Assembly: GCA_934045075.1 (NCBI GenBank)
Contig: OW203751.1
Span: 8,999,321-9,063,320 of the forward strand
Length of the DNA stretch: 64,000 nt
Source of the DNA: Yponomeuta sedellus
Lineage: Eukaryota > Arthropoda > Insecta > Lepidoptera > Yponomeutidae
Direction of reading: 5' to 3'
The position numbers were made by a program, and so were the translations under genes. Below are positions 22,301-28,289 of the stretch, one piece after another (positions within the stretch are counted from its first letter, which is position 1; each line of letters starts with the position of its first letter). The notes beneath the pieces are model-generated. The model searched no databases. It worked only from the letters and a program-made list of their open reading frames with translations, and had not been told where the DNA came from.

Positions 22301-24112
22301 TATAAAACTTTACTTCACTATTTTTGAAAAGTTATGTAAAGTTAATTTGTCTTATTAGTTCCGATATTTCTACTAAACGAATATATCCACTTCTATCCGA
22401 TAGTGGCCGAGGTATATTCTAAAAGCTAACAGACTGTACAACATGGGTCTATATTAAATAGGGTCTAATCGCGATGCCCAGCATGGGGATTATGGGCATT
22501 ACCCCCAATGATGGCACAACCTTGCGCTATGGCGCTCATTAGGGGAGGGCTATGTCCAACAGTGGACTAATATAGCCTGAAGAAGAAGAAGATTCGCGAT
22601 TGGCCAGTATATCCGTGACCATGGAAACTACAAAGTAGCCGAAATGTCGTGAATAGGCATGACGAAAGATTTTTAAATCCTTTTCAAAAATCCTTTTTAA
22701 GACTGACCACAAATTATGTAAAATAATTACCTATGATCCACAAATAAATTAATTTGAATTTAAATTTTCCATAATGTGGAGAAACATTAATTTTTTTCAA
22801 AAAAACCTATATTTTAGTAATAAACTAAAGTTTAACGAAGGGTAAAGCGACTTTTCTAAAATTGATTTGAATCTGTGGAAAACAGCTCGCAGTGTCATGG
22901 CGTCGAATCTGACGTCACGTCCTGGTAAACAAACATCGTAATTACTAGTAGTCACAACAAAGCACGGGTGAAGTTTACCAATGTTAACCTAAGCGTGACG
23001 TCAAGCGGTGTGAGCAGTGCTTCAGTAAAAATGGCTGAAAGCAGTATTCTAATCTTTTATTTTATTGAAAATAATAATAGTAATCGCTTTTAAACTTTAT
23101 TTTCTTTCTATTTTATTTTGTTAGAGAGAACAAACATACAAAAACATTTGCTTACGACATATTTTAAACTTTCGCGACTTGTACACATAGAACATTTTCG
23201 GGGCTTAATCGCATAGTAATTTATTGCTATATTACCTCGACGTTTCGACGACGTTACAGTCATCGTGGTCACGAGAAGACCACGGCTGGCCCCCGTTCGC
23301 ATCTTTTGCTTAACTTAAAGTTAGTATTAAGGTAAGTTTCATGTATAACCAGCAGCGTTTTCTACAGTTAACAATATAAAAATATTCTAATACAATAGGC
23401 ATAGAGTCACAAATGCATGTGTGTTAAGCAAACAACTGACATGAATATCAATCATATTAAGCTCTTATCTAAACTATCTAAACACTATAAACAGAAAAAA
23501 AAACAACACAAACAACCGACCGAGTACGTACACTCCAAAGACAAATCACATCCATTAATCAGTGTTTTAAATCCTTTTAAACAAGCTGTTTCCCCTTCTT
23601 CTTCTTAAGGCTATATTAGTCCACTGCTGGACGTAGCCCTCCCCTAATGAGCGCCATAGCGCAAGGTTGTGCCATCATTGGGGGGCAATGCCCATAATGC
23701 CCACGCTGGGCATGCGGGTTGGGAATTGCAGTTTGGTGAAATTGTACTGCAGGGGGCGCTGCTGCCCACAACCCCCAGGTTTGTGTCCCTTAGTCGCCTC
23801 TTACGACACCCGCGGGAAGAATTTGGGTTGGTGCTATTCTCTAGGCCGACACCACACAGCAAACTTTTCCCTAATATCGTTCAATCTTTGATTCTTTGAT
23901 ACTGTCGCCACGCCTATTGTTTATGTTTTTATGAACTCGGTTTTAATTTAAACATTTTTTTTTACAGCATGTGGTTCGTGGACCTGGTGGTTCGCTGCTT
24001 GTTCTGGGCGTATCTCTTTTGGTGCATGGCTGGTTGGACGTCGTCTCTCTTCTCCTCTGTCACGAGTTCGACCCCCGATGAGATGGTGACGCCAGCCATC
24101 ATGACTTCTTAG
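7223..24112 (+). CDS. Fatty acyl-CoA reductase (gene 1), 5'-incomplete
   Basis: NADPH-dependent reduction of fatty acyl-CoA to fatty alcohol, normally at the ER or peroxisome membrane. Eleven exons join in frame to 451 residues: 7223-7389, 9256-9346, 11421-11566, 12919-13031, 14138-14209, 14701-14821, 16359-16481, 17049-17168, 17860-18011, 20761-20866, 23968-24112. Every intron has GT and AG ends and codon phases match throughout. The product shows GDCQLPDLGMS, HAAATIRFDEELK and NVRGT, then HISTAY, the YAFTK catalytic motif, WTDNINGPTGLLIG and WYPGGSMKHSRFLHNICV, then a FAR_C-like domain and a hydrophobic C-terminus (residues about 405-430). The N-terminal TGxxGFxG exon is not visible; since the first visible exon starts in phase 0, it probably lies before base 1. 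Introns hold many transposons. It is convergent with gene 2. Confidence 0.92.
7586..8005. mobile_element. TIR MITE copies (TACAGTCTGTTAGC family), tandem pair
   Basis: An inverted-repeat element with ends ACAGTCTGTTAGCTTTTAGA (7589) and the complement near 7800-7818, followed by a second partial copy ending AACAGACTGTACC near 8003. Inner parts share TTTCGGCGAAAACCGAAGCC and GAGCCCGAGGTAT. Other copies are at 15967-16184 and 21551-22437. Non-coding. Confidence 0.7.
8007..8118 (-). mobile_element. Internally deleted fold-back tRNA SINE with target-site duplication
   Basis: On the minus strand this is the 5' inverted tRNA half (8038-8118) joined directly to the A-rich 3' tail (ATTAAAAATAAAAATAGTAT near 8013-8033). 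The sense half is missing. Identical 12-bp repeats AGACTGTACCCT lie at 7995-8006 and 8119-8130. Confidence 0.8.
8941..9165 (+). mobile_element. tRNA-derived SINE (type 2)
   Basis: The head GGTGGCGCAGCGGTTTGGC contains box A; box B GGTTCGATCCC follows. The body TTTGTCTCGGGTCTTGGATG and an end near TATCCATGAA match copies at 36637-36880 (+) and 22032-22241 (-). Confidence 0.75.
9256..9346 (+). CDS. FAR gene 1 exon (FDEELK...NVRGT)
   Basis: Encodes FDEELKKAVLLNVRGTKLMV and then ELGKQCKKLQ between CATTCCAG and GTACTT. The NVRGT segment is typical of the FAR NAD-binding domain. Confidence 0.9.
9412..9625 (+). mobile_element. RTE-like tail fragment joined to tail of tRNA SINE type 3
   Basis: 9412-9502 has the RTE-tail signature (GGCGCTCACCAGGGGAGGGC, CCCAGCAGTGGG). 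9520-9610 has the type-3 SINE end (GTTTGTGACGTCCTTGCCTG, AGGGTATCCTAG), which is also found at 42600-42700 and 59000-59110. Confidence 0.55.
9630..11020 (+). other. Intronic sequence without recognised gene; AT-rich repeats
   Basis: Several open frames (for example 10457-10774) lack any recognisable domain. The stretch 10115-10175 (AGCATACGTATTTTATTGTC) recurs at 12260-12320, so at least part is repetitive. 10805-10850 holds a TGACGTCA-like site inside AT-rich DNA; significance unknown. Confidence 0.4.
11028..11398. mobile_element. Rearranged fold-back tRNA SINE
   Basis: An antisense tRNA half (11034-11130), duplicated box-A ends near 11125-11175, a leader (11176-11310) and a partly deleted sense half (11310-11398). 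The order is that of the family but with internal breaks. It ends 23 bases before the gene 1 exon at 11421. Confidence 0.65.
11421..11566 (+). CDS. FAR gene 1 exon (HISTAY)
   Basis: Encodes LFIHISTAYCHLHEKLLEEK, then YPPPADPHQIIQ and MEWMDDETIATVTP; acceptor TCTTTTGCAG, donor AA/GTCAGT. HISTAY carries the conserved Ser of the active-site region. A foldback-SINE fragment begins only about 30 bases after the donor. Confidence 0.9.
11590..12160 (+). mobile_element. Fold-back SINE fragments around an AT- and pyrimidine-rich spacer
   Basis: 11600-11676 has leader plus box A (CATTGGCTCAGTTGGGAGAG); 12077-12152 has box B (degenerate) and the TAGGTTTTT end. Between them is an AT-rich stretch and a T/C-rich run (11966-12055). 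One original SINE split by about 400 bp, or two fragments. Confidence 0.5.
12345..12530 (-). pseudogene. RTE-like LINE, C-terminal coding remnant and tail
   Basis: The minus strand encodes NRNRSRGRPPTRWSDIITKA and then RTLAAIHLARNRIRWRELV, a well-conserved C-terminal stretch of RTE-type reverse transcriptases. It is followed by a GAAGAAG-rich tail at 12312-12335. Confidence 0.7.
12763..12870. repeat. Fold-back SINE leader remnant forming a hairpin
   Basis: AGGTTCGAAATTTCAC (12770-12785) faces its complement (12793-12810) over a short loop containing TGATGCC, then the usual leader pieces follow. It is a collapsed inverted pair of the tRNA SINE leader. Confidence 0.6.
12919..13031 (+). CDS. 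FAR gene 1 exon (YAFTK catalytic motif)
   Basis: Encodes LLNKLPNSYAFTKALGEALV and then VEAMEKGFPGMVLRPSI. YAFTK is the YxxxK catalytic motif of the extended SDR fold. Splice sites are TTCCAG/ and G/GTAAGG. Confidence 0.92.
13140..13670. other. AT-rich intron sequence
   Basis: No gene or named repeat recognised. Repeated ATACATGT/TTTAAAT-like words give low complexity. Confidence 0.4.
13670..13801 (+). mobile_element. 5S-SINE A, 3'-truncated head
   Basis: Contains the 5S-like head (GTTAAGCAGCAATAGGCGCG, GGATGGGTGACCG) and stops early in the body. 3' truncation is unlike target-primed insertion and suggests later deletion. Confidence 0.65.
13845..13936. mobile_element. Short tRNA SINE fragment with target-site duplication
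   Basis: About 65 bases (from TAGCCAGAGG to TAGATTTTTA) containing box B lie between repeats of ATACTGACAGAGA at 13846-13858 and 13926-13938. Only the outer half-module is present. Confidence 0.7.
14050..14110 (-). mobile_element. RTE-like 3' tail fragment
   Basis: CTTCTTCAGTATTGTAATCC then CCACTGCTGGACATAGCCCT: the antisense form of the tail shared by more than ten sites here. Confidence 0.6.
14138..14209 (+). CDS. FAR gene 1 exon (PGWTDNINGPTG)
   Basis: A 72-base exon encoding IPIWQEPVPGWTDNINGPTG and LLI between TTTCACAG and GTAAGT. This is a signature stretch of insect FARs. Confidence 0.92.
14330..14460 (+). repeat. SINE type-4 tail fragment
   Basis: GTGAAGGAAAACATCGT and CCTCAGCGCTTGCTACGTAC match the end of the element at 24996-25285 and, antisense, 7390-7505 and 30228-30310. 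Confidence 0.5.
14451..14612 (+). repeat. 41-bp minisatellite, about 3.5 copies
   Basis: The unit containing GGGGTACAAATGTTCTTGAG repeats at 41-bp spacing (14515, 14556), with diverged flanking copies. Related single units occur near 14300 and 60325. Confidence 0.65.
14626..14690 (-). mobile_element. LINE 3'-end fragment abutting a FAR splice acceptor
   Basis: TGGCGGCCTTATTACTAAAA and GATCCAGACAACC match the LINE end at 18829-18868 and 46600-46640. It lies within 75 bases of the acceptor at 14700. Confidence 0.6.
14701..14821 (+). CDS. FAR gene 1 exon (GKGVIRTMYC)
   Basis: Encodes AGKGVIRTMYCKSNSYADYL and then PVDVFINGIMIAAWNYIVY. The acceptor TTCAACACAG sits right after a fragment that looks LINE-derived (14626-14675), and its polypyrimidine tract is weak. 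Confidence 0.9.
14926..15350. mobile_element. Head-to-head pair of 5S-SINE A bodies
   Basis: An antisense 3' portion (14926-15093) is joined at CCTCTGACGG to a sense copy (15094-15350) lacking its 5S head. Both outer ends carry the tail signature (CCACTGCTGGGGCACGGG and its complement). The result is a ~420-bp imperfect inverted repeat. Confidence 0.75.
15455..15792 (+). mobile_element. 5S rRNA-derived SINE, subfamily A, near full length
   Basis: Starts AAGCGCTAGTGGCCTAGTGG, then GATTGGAATCAATCAC, GTTAAGC and a diverged C-box region (GGATGGGCGACC). It runs through to CAGAAGTGGGGATATAC. Confidence 0.75.
15967..16184. mobile_element. TIR MITE (TACAGTCTGTTAGC family)
   Basis: Ends AACTGTTAGCTTTTAGAATA and complement TATTCTAAAAGCTAACGGAC form about 28-bp inverted repeats. 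The interior shares CGGTTTTCGCCAA and GTACTGATGATCGAGTTCTG with 7586-7820. Non-coding. Confidence 0.75.
16359..16481 (+). CDS. FAR gene 1 exon (NFTSSAEIKVTW)
   Basis: Encodes DKEANVMNFTSSAEIKVTW and then MIDAGREIIMNRVPLNGVV, between CTTTACAG and GTAAGT. It leads into the WYPGGSMK motif of the next exon. Confidence 0.9.
16550..16905. mobile_element. LINE 3' fragment followed by another dispersed repeat
   Basis: 16550-16690 matches the LINE ends at 24150-24300 and 35320-35470 (GAAGCTGCAGCTTAATGAAC, AGGTGTCCATTTCAAAATCT). 16715-16900 matches 35065-35250 (TGACCCAGCGAAATTCGTA, TCGGTTCAGCTGCTCTCGAG). Confidence 0.6.
17049..17168 (+). CDS. FAR gene 1 exon (YPGGSMKHSRFLH)
   Basis: Encodes YPGGSMKHSRFLHNICVVLF and then HWIPALFLDMLLFCLGYKP. 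The hydrophobic stretch is the first predicted membrane-associated segment. Splice sites are TTCGCAG/ and GT/GTGAGT. Confidence 0.9.
17533..17812 (-). mobile_element. 5S-SINE A
   Basis: Antisense copy with 5S-like head at the 17812 side and body to 17533. A stretch around the cytosine-rich middle is deleted. It lies 48 bases before the gene 1 exon at 17860. Confidence 0.7.
17860..18011 (+). CDS. FAR gene 1 exon (start of FAR_C domain)
   Basis: Encodes LCRVQRRITKGFEVFEYYTN, then NQWDFKSDIAQTVRQRL and NTRERRDYKVDAI. Position and content match the start of the FAR C-terminal (sterile-like) domain. Splice sites are CTTCACAG/ and G/GTGAGT. Confidence 0.88.
18036..18487. mobile_element. ~450-bp TIR MITE
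   Basis: About 45-bp inverted ends: GCCATTAGTGCTGTACCCTG and AGGTATGCGCGGCGAG near 18046-18085 face their complements at 18436-18475. No transposase is encoded; the open frame over it lacks any domain. Confidence 0.65.
18745..18880 (-). mobile_element. LINE 3' end with GATA tail
   Basis: (ATAG)n, then AATATTCTTTATTGCATGT and GTGGCGGCCTTATTACTAAA: the antisense 3' UTR of the CR1/Jockey-like family. 18880-19190 beyond it is AT-rich with nothing recognised. Confidence 0.6.
19230..19536. mobile_element. MITE, short copy of the 3176-4771 family
   Basis: 307 bp with inverted ends GAGTGCTTAGTGCGAGTTT and the complement of GAGTGCTAAGTGCGAGTTT. It aligns with both ends of the longer copy but lacks the ~1.29 kb interior. 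Confidence 0.75.
19648..20006. mobile_element. TIR element interrupted by an RTE-like tail
   Basis: Ends AGACGGAGTTTACACGTTCA and the complement of AGACAGAATACACGTTCAG. The interior is rich in CAGTCTG/CAGACTGA words. It is split by the insertion at 19671-19811, which duplicated CACGTTCAGTCT (19659-19670 and 19812-19823). Confidence 0.65.
19671..19811 (-). mobile_element. RTE-like 3' tail insertion with 12-bp duplication
   Basis: Antisense tail: TCTTCTTCAG, then CACTGCTGGACATAGCCCTC and CCTAATGAGCGCCATAGCGC. It is flanked by identical CACGTTCAGTCT repeats. Confidence 0.8.
20044..20682 (+). mobile_element. 5'-truncated RTE-like LINE (RT C-terminus and 3' UTR) with duplication
   Basis: An open frame (20076-20615) encodes VPTLMYGSETWVLQKKQE, RCGLKEDVVTRVEKGILRWL, GHVERMKEERLTKQIY and [19 protein letters not shown]. 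These are typical of the RT C-terminal region of insect RTE-type elements. The 3' end CCAGCAGTGGACTACAT plus (GAA)n follows. Identical 12-bp repeats GAAGTGAGAATG flank it (20032-20043, 20683-20694). The polymerase core is missing, so it cannot move on its own. The insertion lies in a gene 1 intron, same strand. Confidence 0.85.
20761..20866 (+). CDS. FAR gene 1 exon (FAR_C domain)
   Basis: Encodes LDISNYFEHCIRSARIFIL and then KEYDDTLPAARRHMK, the region that ends the FAR_C domain. Splice sites are CATCGCCAG/ and GT/GTAAGT. Confidence 0.9.
20884..21036 (-). mobile_element. RTE-like 3' fragment
   Basis: Antisense tail plus the end of the coding region (complement encodes DDLRKTAGRC-like residues). 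It begins 18 bases after the gene 1 donor at 20866. Confidence 0.6.
21037..21370 (+). mobile_element. Possible solo LTR or LTR fragment
   Basis: The segment holds a GC-rich block, CCAAT-like words (TGATTGGCT, TATTGGTG), a TATA-like GTATAAATA near 21305 and AATAAA near 21326. It then reads ACAACTGGTCTTCTC, like an LTR/primer-site junction. No internal gag-pol sequence and no second LTR are seen. The call is tentative. Confidence 0.35.
21578..21990 (+). mobile_element. Direct tandem of two tRNA-SINE units (310-bp period)
   Basis: Sense tRNA-like modules start at 21579 and 21889, each with box A (TAGCTCAGTTGG) and box B (GGTTCGAATCC or one mismatch). The unit between them contains the A-rich tail, GATATCATTCCGATGTAAAA and the leader. 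So the tRNA module sits in mid-unit rather than at a 5' head. Confidence 0.75.
22032..22241 (-). mobile_element. tRNA-derived SINE (type 2)
   Basis: Antisense copy of the 8941 element: box B complement at GGGGATCGAATCC and GGTGGC-type head at 22240, lying inside the split MITE. Confidence 0.7.
22470..22592 (+). mobile_element. RTE-like 3' tail
   Basis: GGGATTATGGGCATTACCCC, GGCGCTCATTAGGGGAGGGC, then CCTGAAGAAGAAGAAG. It is non-coding. Confidence 0.7.
22652..23918. mobile_element. TIR DNA element (long copy), interrupted
   Basis: Ends AATAGGCATGACGAAAGAT (22652) and the complement of AATAGGCGTGGCGACAGTAT (ending 23918). The interior shares CACGGGTGAAGTTTACCA and AAGCGTGACGTCA with the copy at 32241-32749. 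It is interrupted by an RTE-like segment at 23600-23840. No transposase frame seen. Confidence 0.65.
23596..23845 (-). mobile_element. RTE-like 3' element, ~240 bp
   Basis: Antisense version of 29700-29960: CTTCTTCTTAAGGCTATATT at one end, CGACACCCGCGGGAAGAATT and GGCCGACACCACACAGC at the other. It lies within the DNA element ending at 23918. Confidence 0.65.
23968..24112 (+). CDS. FAR gene 1 terminal exon
   Basis: Encodes MWFVDLVVRCLFWAYLFWCM and then AGWTSSLFSSVTSSTPDEM through to a TAG stop. The aromatic hydrophobic run is the C-terminal membrane anchor. Candidate AATAAA signals occur at 24689 and 24839; a LINE fragment occupies 24140-24560 of the presumed 3' UTR. Confidence 0.88.
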
Positions 24113-24139
24113 AAATGTTCCAGTGTGCAAGCCGATATG

Positions 24140-24560
24140 AAATGATTTCTTTTTATTCAAAGTAGGGCAGAAGCTGCGGCTTGATGAACGTTACAATTCA
24201 TACTTGGTGTCCATTTCAAAATCTAGATAATTTTGGAGAAAACAATTGGCAAAAAACTCCAAACTTGGTCTTTTCAAAGTCCATAAATAAAATAGTTTAC
24301 ATAATTAGTATAAAACATAGAACTCATGCATTGTACAGGCTTTAATTCCAGACCTCATTGTCAACTAAATAATCCTTTATGTTATAGTAGCCCTTTTGGC
24401 GCAAAGTGTGCTTAACAAATTTATGAACCGCGTTTCAGGCAAGCTTAATATATCAAAGGGGATTTTATTATAGAAGCGTTTACAATGCCCCATGAAGGAT
24501 GTATTAACCTTTGCCAGCCTAAATACTGGGAATTGGTGGCTTTTTAGGGAGTCTGTGCCT
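24140..24560 (-). pseudogene. LINE C-terminal remnant and 3' UTR
   Basis: The minus strand encodes [20 protein letters not shown] and then LSLPETRF with breaks, matching 35545-35763. The 3' part matches 16550-16690. It follows the gene 1 stop codon by about 30 bases, so it may be transcribed as 3' UTR. Confidence 0.7.
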
Positions 24561-24995
24561 TATTTACCTAATACCTACTAATTTACTATTCGTACAGCCG
24601 GCTGTGGGCACGCTTGGTAATTAAGCCCCACTCTCTCTGAGAAAAGACCTATGCTCTGCCTTGTATACGGCTACATAAAAATATAGAAAATAAATGCGTC
24701 TAGCCAAACAATTTCTTGTATAATTTTAAGTTTCAATTGTATATTGTCATTAACGCCATGTTTATTTCAAAATGGCGGATCGTGGCGGCCATTTTGGTTT
24801 TAGCTAAAGCTATGATTTTATCGGGCTTCTGTTCTTCTAATAAAAAATGTGTAAACCTTTGATTTATACTGTGTATTTGAAAAATTAGATTGTGTATAAA
24901 GTGTATAGATATTATAATTATCTACTTATTTCTGTAGAAGGTAATTTTTTGTTTAGCATAAGTTAGTTACAATAATAATTATATAAGTAGGTAGT

Positions 24996-25285
24996 GTTTT
25001 ATTTGAGCGGAGTAGTAGAACACCGGCTTATTAATCGGGAGGTCGTAGGTTCGACTCCCGGCATGCAACTCTGACTTTTTTTTAAGTTACGTACATGTGT
25101 GAAGTTACAGTAGCAATACCACTGGCTTACCGTGAAGGAAAACATCGTGAGGAAACCCGAGTGTTTGACGTGTTCAGATACCTCAGCGCCAGTCCGCGAT
25201 GGGCACGCGCGGTAATTAAGCCCAGACTCTCTTCCTCTCTCTCTCTCTGAGAGAAGGTATGTAATATATAGGCTACATTATGGGT
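24996..25285 (+). mobile_element. tRNA-derived SINE (type 4)
   Basis: The head has AGCGGAGTAGTAGAACACC with box B GGTTCGACTCC. The body GTGAAGGAAAACATCGTGAG runs to a (CT)n stretch and AGGCTACATTATGG. Fragments of this body recur at 14330, 7390 and 44400-44990. Confidence 0.6.
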
Positions 25286-25514
25286 AGTGTTTTAATACTG
25301 AAGACTGTTTCGTACTAACATAAGTACTTAACTTGATACTCTTATATAGCCATAGATAATCGTACTACATGATATCTGAATTCAAAAAAAAGGTAGGCTA
25401 GAAAAAAACCTATTTTGTAAGGTGACAGTATTTTAGTGAAAATTACCGTTATGTACTTTTTTACCTGAAATAAAACTTTTCTTCGTACTTTTCTTTATGT
25501 TATTGTTTTACTTC

Positions 25515-25724
25515 GTTATCAACCCTTGTATGTCCCCACTGCTGGGGCACGGGTCTCTTCCTACATCGCAGGAAGGTTAGGCCATACTCCACCACGGGGG
25601 CCAAGTCCGGGTTGGTGGAGGATTGTAAGACAGTGGCGGGCCTTACTGTCAGAAGTTATCAAGCCGCCCATAAGGCCTCTGACATGGCTTAACGACTGCC
25701 ATTATATGACCGCCGGCACCAACG
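25515..25724 (-). mobile_element. 5'-truncated 5S-SINE A with target-site duplication
   Basis: The antisense body lacks its 5S head. The 14-base word TTATTGTTTTACTT occurs just before (about 25501-25514, first base shared) and again at 25727-25740. Truncation at the head end with a duplication is the signature of target-primed reverse transcription. Confidence 0.8.
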
Positions 25725-25829
25725 TTTATTGTTTTACTTACCTTAAACAAATCTCCATCAGAATATTCGACTGCTTCGTTAGACTAGCGGTGACAGGCTT
25801 GACTACCAAACCGGAGGTATGTACCCTAT

Positions 25830-25950
25830 CGTCGTCAGACTATTCTAGTCCACTGCTGGACATAGCCGAGCGCTGGCACGGATAGCCAGAGGTCGCGGGT
25901 TCGAGTCCCGGCGTGGGTGGAATTTTTGGCCTCTAAATAGGTTTTTATAA
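25830..25950 (+). mobile_element. RTE-tail scrap joined to tRNA SINE sense half
   Basis: 25835-25866 is the antisense RTE tail start. It is joined at TAGCC/GAGCGCTGG to a tRNA module with box B (GGTTCGAGTCC) and the TAGGTTTTTA end. Confidence 0.65.
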
Positions 25951-26120
25951 AATTTACATGTAAGCACGTACATTGCTTCTGTCCCCACACTCGGATACTC
26001 TGCGTCGTGGGAACCAGAAGCAGCGACATCACAAACATCCAAGACCTGGAGTTTTTTGTCCCCAGCCGGGGTTCGAGCCCGGTACTTCTTGCATGGTAGC
26101 GCTGCGCCACGGGGGTCAAA
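25951..26120 (-). mobile_element. tRNA-derived SINE (type 3)
   Basis: Antisense of the 42512-42710 element: tail near 25951, complement of box B at GGGGTTCGAGCCC and box A complement at GCGCTGCGCCACGG. Confidence 0.65.
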
Positions 26121-26384
26121 TTGTAGTAGGTACAGGGGTCAAATTGTATTACAAGACAATATTTCTTGCCAAATTTCATAGTTTTAAACCATCGGGAAGT
26201 ACCCTATGAATCCCTTGAGTGTTGAAATGAAGGTACTTTTGTTTTGCGGCATACACAAACAGTCGTTACTTTGCATGGACTTTAAAGTTGGACCTTTTTT
26301 CACAACTTTAAGAATCTGTATATTGATTATACGGTTTTAATTTCCACTCGATATCTCCGCGCCTCTACGAATTGCCCGTAGCCC

Positions 26385-26725
26385 CGGCTGCCTGAGCGAT
26401 CTTAAACGATCACTACGGTTAAGCGACAAAGGGCGTGTTCATAGTGTAGGATGGGTGACCGTCTATGACTAACGCTAGTGGCATTTTTCCGAGCGGTTCC
26501 GTGCTTCGCAAGGCACGTTAAGCAGTTGATGCCGGTGGCCCTCGATAGATGGCAGTCGTTAAACCAAGTCAGAGGCCTTAGGGCGCCTTGAAAACTTCTG
26601 ACAGTAAGACCAGCCACTAGTCTTGCATGCCTCCACCTATGCGGAGTTGGCTCCTGTGGTGGAGTATGGCCTATACCTTCCTTAGGCCGTGCCCCTCGGT
26701 GGGGACATAATGGGTTGATGATGAT
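26385..26725 (+). mobile_element. 5S rRNA-derived SINE, subfamily B, near full length
   Basis: CCCCGGCTGCCTGAGCGATC, CGATCACTACGGTTAAGCGA and GGATGGGTGACCG, then body and a GATGATGATAATGA tail. 26730-27300 beyond it has no recognised gene. Confidence 0.8.
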
Positions 26726-27304
26726 AATGAATTGATGATCACCACGCGTTTCCGAGATAACTAATGGGTCGTCACAGACAGATGGACGGACTGAAAACGA
26801 AGTGATCCTACAAGGGTTTTTAATTTTGAGATACGGATCCCTAAACATAAAATTAAAAGAAAAACATATTAGTAGAAGGTACAGATACGTCTTTATTTTT
26901 ATACTTATATACATTTGAATTCGTTGCAGGCTTAAAATCATTGACTTCCATGCATTTTGGATAGTAGCTTAATACATTGCTGCTCAGCCACCAGCAGAGA
27001 CTCTGAGTAGACTCTGATCATTTACATTAATGGGGACTTTGCAACAAAAATTTGAAAGTTGACTTATTTATTGTCGACTGTACAAGTGCTTAAGCTAGTA
27101 GCAAATGTATATGTTACAGTCAAAACTCTGAAACGGTCAAAATTAGTTTTGACTGCTAAAATCAGTCGAAAGTACTTTTATCCAAAACTTACATTTGAAA
27201 TACCAAATTGTAAAAACACGTAAAATGATGCATCACTTAATCTGCGACAGCAAAAATAGGTGCGACGAAACGCGTAGCGTAGCGGAGCGCGAAGGAGCGT
27301 GTTA

Positions 27305-27837
27305 GGCTAGGCGCGCACTACGATTTTAACTTTTGCGACACGATTTTGAAATCGCGCTGTTTATTATCGTAAAAAAAATCACTGCACGCACTGCGATGAA
27401 AAAATTGGTGGATTGTTCATTTCCTACATGGATTTCGTACAAATTGCCTGTCTTGCTTTACTTCTGAGGAGAAGAAAAAAAAATAGAGAAGGTATTCGTC
27501 AATACTAGAATCATTCTTTCACAGCAGAAAGATGTATTCCTCTTCGTCTGTATTCCAAAAAAAATCTTTGGCTATTAATCGAATGAAGATTCAAACATTT
27601 GACAAATTACTGAGAATTGTTGGACCTCAAATTAAATAAAAATGCAATTTTATTATCGCTACAGTTTAGTTTTGCGACAATCGCGTCGCGAGTAGTCGCG
27701 CGAAAATGTAACAAATCACAATTTTATAATCGCTGCGATAATTTTGTAGCTTATGCGCGCACTGACTTAATAACTGATACTTTATATTTCTGCGACAAAA
27801 ATATGGCGCGATTAAATATCGTAGTGCGCGCCTGGCC
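27305..27837. mobile_element. Harbinger-like MITE with TTA duplications
   Basis: Ends GGCTAGGCGCGCACTACGAT and the complement GGCCAGGCGCGCACTACGAT (19 of 20 match), with TTA immediately outside each end (27302-27304, 27838-27840). A 3-bp TTA duplication with GC-rich ends is the PIF/Harbinger pattern. No transposase or Myb-like frame is visible. Confidence 0.75.
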
Positions 27838-27969
27838 TTAGGTTGAACATGAAGACCGAAAACCAACTCAACATACTGGAATTTTACTTTATTCTTCTGC
27901 AGACGAAACTAGTTTTGACCGTTTGAGACTTCTGACTGACTTGACAGTGCCTGCGACATTGTATTTTAG

Positions 27970-28205
27970 AGAGAATAAAGCTGGCTTGCCCAGCACCTTT
28001 ACCATCCTGACAGCTTAGCTGGCCTAGCCCACAGGAAGGATTAGTCAATACGTGCGAAGCCAACCAAGATGTGGGTTTCCTCACGATGGTTTCCTTCACA
28101 GTTAGCGTAAAAAACAATGTTTTAGGTACTGCAGTGCGTCCGAGTGGTCCCTTCACCCATCTATTCTGAGTGAAGGTGCCACTGGACGCTGAATAAATCA
28201 TCTCA
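27970..28205 (-). mobile_element. tRNA-derived SINE type 5, body and tail
   Basis: Shares GGCTTGCCCAGCACCT, GGATTAGTCAATACGTGCG and GTGGGTTTCCTCACGATG with 1376-1712, then GACGCTGAATAAATCATCTC. The tRNA head is missing. Confidence 0.65.
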
Positions 28206-28289
28206 TTACGTACGAGTAGATATAGTACACCGTATAATTGCTTATATTCTAAAGTTGACGTCGCCAAGTATTCTTTTTTCTAATGCAGT

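Larger units (their letters stand above)
21551..22437. mobile_element. TIR MITE split by a SINE cluster
   Basis: The left end (TGCAGTCTGTTAGCTTTTAG at about 21552) and right half (22242-22437, ending GCTAACAGACTGTAC) belong to the 7586/15967 MITE family. Between them lie two tRNA-module units and a type-2 SINE, showing successive nested insertions. Confidence 0.7.

Noticed and set aside
25763..25819. Possible exon (CTCCATCAG/ to CCGGAG/GTATGT) downstream of gene 1
   Set aside because: It has reasonable splice-like edges but no FAR or other domain, and lies after the gene 1 stop on the plus strand. It could be chance; not strong enough to annotate.
25526..25885. Recurring protein starting MYVPTAGARVSS (also near 30764, 15169 and 84-305)
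   Set aside because: It is the antisense reading of the 5S SINE body, present wherever the SINE is, without conserved length or a matching domain.
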